Assembly: GCA_020723805.1 (NCBI GenBank) | Contig: DYID01000002.1 | Location: 62,001 to 126,000, forward strand | Source: Anaerolinea sp. | GTDB taxonomy: Bacteria; Chloroflexota; Anaerolineae; Anaerolineales; Villigracilaceae | Direction of reading: 5' to 3' | DNA length: 64,000 nucleotides | Shown: one piece after another, positions 58,016 to 64,000 of the stretch | Layout of the letters: each line of letters starts with the position of its first letter | Position numbering within the stretch: the first letter of the stretch is position 1 | The notes under the pieces: model-generated | The model's input: only the letters and a program-made list of their open reading frames with translations | What the model was told of the DNA's origin: nothing | Databases searched by the model: none | Position numbers and translations under genes: made by a program

Positions 58016-60112
58016 ATGCTCACCCTCCGCCTCCAGTTCAGCCCCCGCCAAAACCCCGCCGACCTCACCGCGCAGTTGCTGGAACTCATCCAGTCCGCGC
58101 CTGTGGATGAAGTGATGTTCTTTTACTTTGGCGAAGAGCAGAACAACGGACATGAAACGCTCGAAGAGATTCAAACCTGGATTGAGCATTCCCGCCCCTT
58201 CCGCCAGGCGCTGAAGGAACGCGGCATCGCCGTCAGCCTGAACCCCTGGCACACCCTCCTGCACGGCGATTCGGGGCGCAGGCTCAAGGACGGGCAGCAC
58301 TGGCAGACGATGGTAGACCCCAACGGTCACGCCGCGCAAGCCGTCGTCTGCCCGCTCGACCCGGACTGGCAGGCGTATTACCTCGAAACATTGAATCTCT
58401 ACGCCCGCGAAGGCTTCCGCGTGGTGTGGATTGACGATGACATCCGCTACCACAACCACGCCCCGCTCGATTGGGGCGGCTGCTTCTGCCCCCTGCATGT
58501 CGCCGAGTTCAACCACCGCGCAGGGACGAATGCCAGCCGCGAAGAAATCGTCCGCGCCTGCCTTGCCCCTGGCGAACCGCATCCCTGGCGCGAAATCTGG
58601 TTCGACATGTGGCAGGACACCCAACTGGAATTTCTCGCCAAATGCCGCACCGTCCTCGAAGCGGGCGGCGCGCGCATGGGGTTGATGTCCAGCCTGATGG
58701 AAGCGCACGCCGCCGAAGGGCGCCGCTGGGCGGATTGGTGGAAAACCTTCGGCGGAGAGAAAGCCCCCATCCATCGCCCCCACTTTTGGGGATATTCCGA
58801 TGCGCCCGGTTCACACCTCCTCTTTGGCATTGCCCACCTCGACCAGAACCGCTCCATCCAGCCCGCCGAAATCGAATCCGGTCCCGAAATCGAAAACTTC
58901 CCCTACGGACGCTGGAACAAATCCTACCGTCAGACCTTCGCGCAGATGGCGGTGGCGCTCACCCTCGGCGCGACCAACCTGAACGTCAGCCTGTTCGACT
59001 TCATGGGCAACCGCCTCGCCGATGACCCCACCCGCGCCGATTTCCTCAAGCGCATCCGCCCGAATCTGGAATTTCTCCAAGAGACCTTCCCGCCCACCCT
59101 GCAAAGCGCGGGCGTGGGCTTGCCCTGGAGCGAAGACCTGGGGCGGCGCATCCACCTGCCCGCAGGCGCAACCTGGCGCGATTTGCAGGTTCACGCGCGC
59201 GGCTGGGCATACTGGCTGGGCGCGGCAGGGATGGCGTTCTCCGCCCGCGAACAGGACGCGGTCAACGCGGTAGCGGGCGCTTCCGTTTGGGGACTGGACG
59301 ATGACCAGATTCGCCGCCTGCTCTCGCGGGGGCTGCTGCTCGATGGCGTTGCCGCTCACATCCTGGCAGAGCGCGGCTTCGGCGCGGAAATCGGCATCCG
59401 CTCCGCCCGCATGGTGACGCAAAACGAACTGCTCTATTCCATTGAACGTAGCGCGACATTAATGTCGCGCCACATAGTGTCGCGCTACCCCCAAATATCC
59501 GTCAACAACAAACCCCACACCCGCCGCCTCCTGCAAGCCGACCTCGCCCCCGAAGCGCAACCTGTCAGCCAATTGCTCGACCCGCGCCAGAATCCGGTTG
59601 GACACGGCGCGTTTACCTTTGAAAATTCCCTCGGCGGACGGGTTGCCGTCGTCCCCTGGGACGCCTCCGTCAGTGAAACGCCGATGATGGACACCTACCG
59701 CGCCGAACAACTGCGCGCTCTCGTCCGCTGGCTGGCGCGAGACGCCGAAACGGGCAGCGTATCAGGCGGCGCGTGGCTTGTTCCGCAATTTCTCGCTCCC
59801 TCTCCCGTTGGGAGAGGGCGGGGGGTGAGGGCGAGTTCCCCTCTCCCTCTGGGAGAGCCCCTTTCGCTCCGCTTCAGGGGGGCTTCGCACGGGTCAGGGG
59901 TGAGGGAAACCTGGCGCGCCGTTGTCTGGAACGCATCCCCCGATGAACTCGACTCCTTCACCCTCCGCCGCCCCGCCGCCATGCCCGCCCCCACCAAAGC
60001 CTGGCATCTGCTTCCCTCAGGCGCGCGCCTGCCCGTCGCCATCCACGGCGACCGCTTCCAACTTTCTCAACCCATGCACCAATGGGAGTTGGTGGTAATT
60101 GGTAACTGGTAA
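58016..60112 (+). CDS. Large TIM-barrel glycosidase-like protein with several repeat insertions
   Basis: A 698-residue protein. The N-terminal 380 residues look like a (beta/alpha)8 barrel with acidic motifs such as VVWIDDDIRYHNH (about 136-148), the rest being alpha/beta and beta domains like those of GH42 or related families. No signal peptide is seen. The exact family was not recognised. Repeat DNA contributes to the protein at about 479-492 (palindrome), 594-632 (GGGAGAGGG type) and the last nine residues (WELVVIGNW, an ATTACCA array). It starts directly after a repeat, without a Shine-Dalgarno site. Confidence 0.75.
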   Translation: MLTLRLQFSPRQNPADLTAQLLELIQSAPVDEVMFFYFGEEQNNGHETLEEIQTWIEHSRPFRQALKERGIAVSLNPWHTLLHGDSGRRLKDGQHWQTMVDPNGHAAQAVVCPLDPDWQAYYLETLNLYAREGFRVVWIDDDIRYHNHAPLDWGGCFCPLHVAEFNHRAGTNASREEIVRACLAPGEPHPWREIWFDMWQDTQLEFLAKCRTVLEAGGARMGLMSSLMEAHAAEGRRWADWWKTFGGEKAPIHRPHFWGYSDAPGSHLLFGIAHLDQNRSIQPAEIESGPEIENFPYGRWNKSYRQTFAQMAVALTLGATNLNVSLFDFMGNRLADDPTRADFLKRIRPNLEFLQETFPPTLQSAGVGLPWSEDLGRRIHLPAGATWRDLQVHARGWAYWLGAAGMAFSAREQDAVNAVAGASVWGLDDDQIRRLLSRGLLLDGVAAHILAERGFGAEIGIRSARMVTQNELLYSIERSATLMSRHIVSRYPQISVNNKPHTRRLLQADLAPEAQPVSQLLDPRQNPVGHGAFTFENSLGGRVAVVPWDASVSETPMMDTYRAEQLRALVRWLARDAETGSVSGGAWLVPQFLAPSPVGRGRGVRASSPLPLGEPLSLRFRGASHGSGVRETWRAVVWNASPDELDSFTLRRPAAMPAPTKAWHLLPSGARLPVAIHGDRFQLSQPMHQWELVVIGNW
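59449..59490. repeat. Palindromic repeat inside the glycosidase-like gene
   Basis: GTAGCGCGACATTAATGTCGCG, 22 bases with a perfect GCGACATTAATGTCGC core, is followed by a second inverted CGCGACACTATG copy. The frame remains open. Confidence 0.75.
59795..59911. repeat. GGGAGAGGG-type repeat inside the glycosidase-like gene
   Basis: CCCTCTCCC-GTTG-GGGAGAGGG and a second related hairpin CCCCTCTCCCTCTGGGAGAG followed by CTTTCGCTCC...GGGTCAGGGGTGAGGG. It adds about 39 residues (Ser, Arg, Gly, Pro rich) while keeping the frame. Confidence 0.75.
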
Positions 60113-60174
60113 TTACCAATTACCAATTACCAATTACCAATTACCAATCACTGCCAACTGATAACTGGACACCA
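60087..60174. repeat. ATTACCA array around the stop of the glycosidase-like gene
   Basis: TGGTAATTGGTAACTGGTAATTACCAATTACCA... gives the last codons, the stop and the whole gap to the next gene. The array ends with CACTGCCAACTGATAACTGGACACC before ATG 60175. Confidence 0.85.
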
Positions 60175-62265
60175 ATGACTCCCCCCTGGTTCACCTCCCC
60201 CCTCATCTTCGCCGGTCACTGGGAACCGCTCGCCTTTCGCATCCGCCGCGGCGGACAGCGCAGCGACGAAGCCCAGCGCTACGCCCGCGAACATTCGGAC
60301 GAAGCCATCCGCGCCATGAAAGACGCGGGCGTCAACTTCGTCATCACCCACTTCGATAAGGGTTTCGGTCCTGAAGTCCTCGCCGCTGACCTGCCCCTGC
60401 TGCGCGATTGGGTGCGTCGCCTGCACGAGAACGGCGTCCGCGTGGGCGCGTACATCCGCTACGACAACCTCGTCCCCGAAGCCTTCCCGCAATCGCAGGA
60501 ATGGCTCTCGCAGACCGCTTTCGGCGACTCCTCCGCCATCCTGTGGCAGAGTTACCGCCGCTCCGCCTGCCCCACCCATCCCGACCATCACGCCCACATC
60601 GAGTCGCTCATCGGAATCGCCCTCCATGACCTGAAGGTGGATTTGATTCACATGGATGGATTCTGGATGGGCAACGAAGCCTGGGCGTGTCACTGCGACC
60701 GCTGCGTTGCCTCCTTTCGGGCGTACCTCGCCGCGCGCTACCCGACGCCTGAAGCTGCCATCGAGCGCTTCGGGCATCCCCGAATCGAAAACATCCGCCC
60801 GCCTGTTTACCGCCTGCCCGATAACAACCTTTCCCTTGCCGAACCCGTCAAAGACCCCGCCGCGCAGGAATGGCTGAACTGGCGCGTGGAGACCCTCGCC
60901 GCGCTTGCCCGCCGCTTCAGCGCGTACACCCACGCCCAAAACCCCAAAGCGGTCTTTGAAGTCAACAGCCTCATCCCGATTGGCTACAACAACGCCTTCT
61001 ACTGGGGCTTCGAGTTGCCCACCCTCGTCCCCGCCGTGCAAGCCTTCTGGACGGAAGACGACCACTGGGCAGGCTGGCGCGCCGATGGCGTGCTGATTTC
61101 CCGCCTGCGCGAGTTCAAAATCGGGCGCACGCTGGGAGCGAAGGTTTTTTCCTACCAGCGCGGCAAAACGGAAAAAGAGTTGATTCTCTCGCTCCTGCAA
61201 TCCGCCGCCTTCAATCGCGGCGATTTGGGCATGTTGGGTTCGCCCCTGCTCGCCGAAGAACCGCTCTACGCGACCAAACGCGCCTTCACGCAGTGGTACG
61301 CCAAACATCAGCGCCGCTTTGCCCCCGCACCATCCGTTTCATCCGATACATCCGCTTCTCCATCCGCTTCCGTATCCGCTTCCCCATCCGTTTCTCTGTC
61401 CGCTTTCCAATCCGCTGCCGATGTCGCGGTCTGGCGCTCGCAGCGCACGCTTGCCTATAACTCCACCTCCGCGCACCGCTCCGTGATTCTGACCGAACAA
61501 GCCCTCATTCAGGGCAAAATCGCCTTCGACATCATCTACGATGACGGGCTGAAGGATTTATCCCGCTACCGTGTGCTGGTCTTGCCGAATGTGGAGATTC
61601 TCGATGACGAGCAGATTCGCCTGCTGACAGACTTCGTCCGCGCGGGGGGCGGGCTGGTTGCCACCGAACTGACCTCGCTCTATGACGAATGGCGCCGCCT
61701 GCGCCCCGACTTTGCCCTGCGCGACCTGTTCGGCAAGAACGCCCTGCTCGACCTGGGCGATTTCTGGCAAAAACCGACCACCGCCGCCCGATACAACGCC
61801 TCCTACGTTCAAAATCCCGTTGGCAGCGGGCGCGTGGCGTACATCCCGAACCTCCTCACCCGCCGCGCCGCCGATTACACCGGCGTCATCGGCGAAGAAC
61901 CCTACCGCTTCGGCACCGAGCAATGGGAAAACCCGCTCAACGCCACCGACCTGCTCAACGCCATCCGCTGGGCAGCCGGCGGACTGCTCGCCGCCGAAGT
62001 CGAAGCCCCCGAAGGCGTGGCAATCGAACTCCTGACCCAGCCAGACGGAACACTGCTCCTCCACCTGCTCAACTACAAACTGGACGCCCCCGTCCCCGAA
62101 GCCAAAATCCGCCTGCGCCTGCCCGTTGGCAAACGCGTGACTCGCGCCAGCCTGCTCACCTACCCCGCCGAAAGCGAAATCGAAAGCCCTTTCACCCAAA
62201 CCGGCGTCACCCTCAAAGCCACCCTCCCCGCCTTCGAGCAATACGCCTTCCTCATTCTCGAATAA
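60175..62265 (+). CDS. Beta-galactosidase-like (GH42-type) TIM-barrel and trimerisation-domain protein
   Basis: A 696-residue protein. The first 380 residues form a TIM barrel with DLIHMDGFWMGN (about 157-168) and CHCDRCVASF (about 177-186), the latter cysteine set perhaps binding zinc as in some GH42 enzymes. A serine-rich linker at about 385-415 comes from tandem CATCCGCTTC repeats. Then follows a glutaminase-like trimerisation domain (about 420-590) and a beta domain. The active-site glutamates were not securely identified. No signal peptide. Confidence 0.75.
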   Translation: MTPPWFTSPLIFAGHWEPLAFRIRRGGQRSDEAQRYAREHSDEAIRAMKDAGVNFVITHFDKGFGPEVLAADLPLLRDWVRRLHENGVRVGAYIRYDNLVPEAFPQSQEWLSQTAFGDSSAILWQSYRRSACPTHPDHHAHIESLIGIALHDLKVDLIHMDGFWMGNEAWACHCDRCVASFRAYLAARYPTPEAAIERFGHPRIENIRPPVYRLPDNNLSLAEPVKDPAAQEWLNWRVETLAALARRFSAYTHAQNPKAVFEVNSLIPIGYNNAFYWGFELPTLVPAVQAFWTEDDHWAGWRADGVLISRLREFKIGRTLGAKVFSYQRGKTEKELILSLLQSAAFNRGDLGMLGSPLLAEEPLYATKRAFTQWYAKHQRRFAPAPSVSSDTSASPSASVSASPSVSLSAFQSAADVAVWRSQRTLAYNSTSAHRSVILTEQALIQGKIAFDIIYDDGLKDLSRYRVLVLPNVEILDDEQIRLLTDFVRAGGGLVATELTSLYDEWRRLRPDFALRDLFGKNALLDLGDFWQKPTTAARYNASYVQNPVGSGRVAYIPNLLTRRAADYTGVIGEEPYRFGTEQWENPLNATDLLNAIRWAAGGLLAAEVEAPEGVAIELLTQPDGTLLLHLLNYKLDAPVPEAKIRLRLPVGKRVTRASLLTYPAESEIESPFTQTGVTLKATLPAFEQYAFLILE

Positions 62266-62394
62266 CCAACCATCAATTACCAATTACCAATCACCAATTA
62301 CCAATCACCAATTACCAACCACCAATTACCAATCTCCAACCACTGCTTACCACTCACTGATAACTGCCCACTGATGACTGATAACTGCTCACTG
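62266..62394. repeat. ATTACCA and ACTGATAACTG arrays
   Basis: A 129-base gap is made almost wholly of the two repeat families, ending in CACTGATGCCC that gives the ATG of the next gene. Confidence 0.9.
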
Positions 62395-63603
62395 ATGCCC
62401 TCTCCCCTCTCCCTCTCCCCCTCCTTCGGCTTCGGCGACCGCCTCGGTCTTGCCACGCCGGGTCACATCGCCGCCCTGCGCGCCGCAATTACCACTTACC
62501 AATTACCACTTACCAATCACCAATTACCCCTCTCCCCCATCTTCGCCCAGCAATCCGTCCGCGAGAACAGCCGCACGGGACGCACCCCCCAGCAGGTGAT
62601 GGATGACGCCAGACGCGCCGTCGAAGCCGCAAAATGGGATTTGCCCTGGGGCGCGGACGCCGACCACCTGAAAAGCGTGGACGACCTGCCGTCCTTCGTC
62701 GCCGCAGGCTACACCTTCTTCACCGTTGACCCTGGCGCACATGTGGACAACGCCGCCGACGGCGCCCCGCTGCCTGTCTTGCAGGAAAAGGCGCGGGGCG
62801 TGGACTGGGACGAACTCTCAGCGTTGTATCTTTCTGGGACGGGCGAACAGGCTTGGGGGCGGTTCGATGCGGAGACTCTCCTGCGGGCGGTGGTCAAATA
62901 TGGGCGGGCAATCCGTCACAGCGTGGAGATGTTCCGTCATCTTTCCGAAATGAAAGCGGATTTCGATTTTGAAATCTCCGTGGACGAAACCGACTCGCCC
63001 ACCACCCCGCTCGAACACTACTTCATCGCCAGCGAACTGACGCGGGCGGGCGTGCGCTTCACCAGCCTTGCTCCGCGCTTCATCGGGCGCTGGGAAAAGG
63101 GCGTGGATTACCTCGGCGATTTGTCCGCGCTGGATGCGGAAATGCAAAAACACGCCGCCGTAGTGTGTCACTTTGGCGCGTACAAACTCAGCCTGCATTC
63201 GGGTTCGGATAAATTCAGCGTTTACCCCCTGCTGGCGAAGCATTTCGCGGGGCGCTTTCACGTCAAAACGGCGGGGACGAGTTACCTCGAAGCCCTGCGC
63301 GTGCTGGCGGCGCGCGAACCTGACCTGTTCCGCCGCATTTGGGCGCTGGCGCGTGAACGCTACGCCGCCGACCGCGCCACCTACCACGTCTCGGCGGAGT
63401 TGGAAAAAGTGACCGCCGCCGACCTGCCAGCCCTGCTGGATGACTTCCACGCCCGCGAGATTCTCCACGTCACCTTTGGCTCCGTCCTCGCCCGCTTCGG
63501 CGCGGACCTCAAGCCTGCCCTCGTCAAACACACCGACTCCTACGCCCAGGCCCTGCAAACCCACTTCATCAAACATCTGCGGCTGTTGAATGCAGAAGGA
63601 TGA
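62395..63603 (+). CDS. uxaE: Tagaturonate epimerase (UxaE type) with N-terminal loss and repeat insertion
   Basis: A 402-residue protein that matches UxaE, which interconverts D-tagaturonate and D-fructuronate. Recognisable blocks: SFGFGDRLGLATPGHI (about 9-24), PIFAQQSVRENSRTGRT (about 48-64), GADADHLKS, FDFEISVDETDSPTTPLEHY, SLHSGSDKFSVYP and FHVKTAGTSYLEA. An ATTACCA array (62486-62528) adds about 14 residues just before PIFAQQS, and the N-terminal domain of about 80-90 residues found in Thermotoga-type enzymes is absent. The ATG lies in repeat DNA without a Shine-Dalgarno site. Confidence 0.9.
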   Translation: MPSPLSLSPSFGFGDRLGLATPGHIAALRAAITTYQLPLTNHQLPLSPIFAQQSVRENSRTGRTPQQVMDDARRAVEAAKWDLPWGADADHLKSVDDLPSFVAAGYTFFTVDPGAHVDNAADGAPLPVLQEKARGVDWDELSALYLSGTGEQAWGRFDAETLLRAVVKYGRAIRHSVEMFRHLSEMKADFDFEISVDETDSPTTPLEHYFIASELTRAGVRFTSLAPRFIGRWEKGVDYLGDLSALDAEMQKHAAVVCHFGAYKLSLHSGSDKFSVYPLLAKHFAGRFHVKTAGTSYLEALRVLAAREPDLFRRIWALARERYAADRATYHVSAELEKVTAADLPALLDDFHAREILHVTFGSVLARFGADLKPALVKHTDSYAQALQTHFIKHLRLLNAEG

Positions 63604-63693
63604 ATGATGAATGATGAAGGATGAATGCGGAATGATGAATTCCCAATCTCCAATTCCCAATTACCAACCACCAACTACCAACCCCCAATCGCC
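63604..63693. repeat. ATGATGAA and ATTACCA repeats
   Basis: A GAATGATGAAGGATGAATG-like run is followed by CCCAATCTCCAATTCCCAATTACCA units up to the next gene. Confidence 0.85.
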
Positions 63694-64000
63694 ATGCTCC
63701 TCCAAAACTACCGCCCCATCCCCCAACTCGTCACCAAAACCACGCGCATCGAAGTGCCGCGCTTCCCCGTCATAGACGCGCACAATCACCTCGCCGCGCC
63801 CTACGGCGGCGCATGGGACGAAAAACCGCTGTCGGAATTGCTGGCAGTGTTAGACGAAGCCCGCGTGCAAAAGTTCGTAGATTTGGACGGCGGCTGGGGC
63901 GAAGCCCTGCTGCAAAAGCACCTCGACCGGTTCAAAGCCAAAGCCCCAGAGCGCTTCCAGATTTTCGGCGGCGTGGATTGGGCGCAGTGGCAAACCCTCG
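63694..64000 (+). CDS. Amidohydrolase-family protein (C-terminus cut by window edge)
   Basis: 102 residues are visible. The metal-binding motif VIDAHNHL (about 27-34) at the first barrel strand marks an amidohydrolase-2 (PF04909)-type enzyme. It may hydrolyse a lactone or decarboxylate a sugar acid in the same pathway. No Shine-Dalgarno is obvious, since the ATG follows repeat DNA. Confidence 0.8.
   Translation, partial: MLLQNYRPIPQLVTKTTRIEVPRFPVIDAHNHLAAPYGGAWDEKPLSELLAVLDEARVQKFVDLDGGWGEALLQKHLDRFKAKAPERFQIFGGVDWAQWQTL

Noticed and set aside
1-64000. tRNA, rRNA, riboswitch, phage or integrative element
   Set aside because: No sequence resembling rRNA, tRNA arms with a T-loop, known riboswitch cores, integrases or phage structural genes was seen by reading; a dedicated covariance-model scan could still find small RNAs.

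Overview
The window looks like a chromosomal piece from an uncultured or poorly known member of the Chloroflexota, most likely class Anaerolineae. This is inferred from protein content and style: many DUF4388, V4R and small GTPase signalling proteins, XRE-cupin regulators, Tat-dependent lipoproteins, GH4 glycosidases, and very abundant short tandem repeats (ATTACCA and ACTGATC types) between and even inside genes. No rRNA, tRNA, CRISPR array, integrase or complete insertion sequence was seen. Nearly all of the DNA is coding. The long antisense open frames are shadows of real genes.

Layout. (1) 1-1.8 kb: the end of a cytochrome c maturation locus (ccmE and a partial ccmF), with a CcmE of the rarer cysteine type. 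(2) 2-18.8 kb: mixed housekeeping and signalling genes: aldo/keto reductase, LysM lipoprotein, peptide-type binding protein, a membrane metallopeptidase, a DUF4388-GTPase-hydrolase-V4R run, a HAD phosphatase, a fatty acid desaturase, a STAS protein, an acyltransferase, lipA, an NfeD-type protease, Rrf2 with TauE/SafE, and YbaK. (3) 19-24 kb: a MacA/MacB-like ABC export system with two paralogous lipoproteins. (4) 24.2-29 kb: a small redox group on the minus strand (lipoprotein cytochrome c, cytochrome b561, a 12-helix NnrS-like protein, cupin, Crp/Fnr) next to two divergent XRE-cupin regulators.

(5) 29.3-41.9 kb is a sulfur respiratory island on the plus strand: XRE-cupin regulator, triheme cytochrome, ArsR regulator, second triheme cytochrome, a YeeE/YedE sulfur transporter split into two genes, a PsrA/PhsA-type molybdoenzyme with its four-cluster ferredoxin subunit and NrfD anchor, then a cytochrome b, an eight- or nine-heme cytochrome and a Rieske protein that together resemble a modified bc complex, then a TDT-family anion channel and a NifX-like protein. 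Sulfur-compound import, periplasmic reduction or oxidation, quinone exchange and sulfite or anion export would fit together here, but the direction of electron flow cannot be read from sequence.

(6) 42.5-64 kb is a glycan and sugar-acid locus. On the plus strand a LacI regulator with two tandem palindromic operators heads nagB, nagA, a GH4 enzyme, a PIG-L deacetylase, a Tat-lipoprotein sugar-binding protein with two permeases, an esterase, a second GH4 enzyme, two TIM-barrel glycosidase-like proteins, a tagaturonate epimerase and an amidohydrolase cut by the window edge. On the divergent minus strand tatA, a mannonate-type SDR oxidoreductase, a LarA-type nickel racemase homologue and gluconokinase form one operon. 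Read together, these suggest breakdown of a glycan holding amino sugar and uronic acid, with uronate possibly reaching 6-phosphogluconate through mannonate and gluconate instead of the usual KDG route.

A second theme is repeat invasion: short tandem and palindromic repeats sit in frame inside at least four apparently intact genes and supply start or stop regions for several others.
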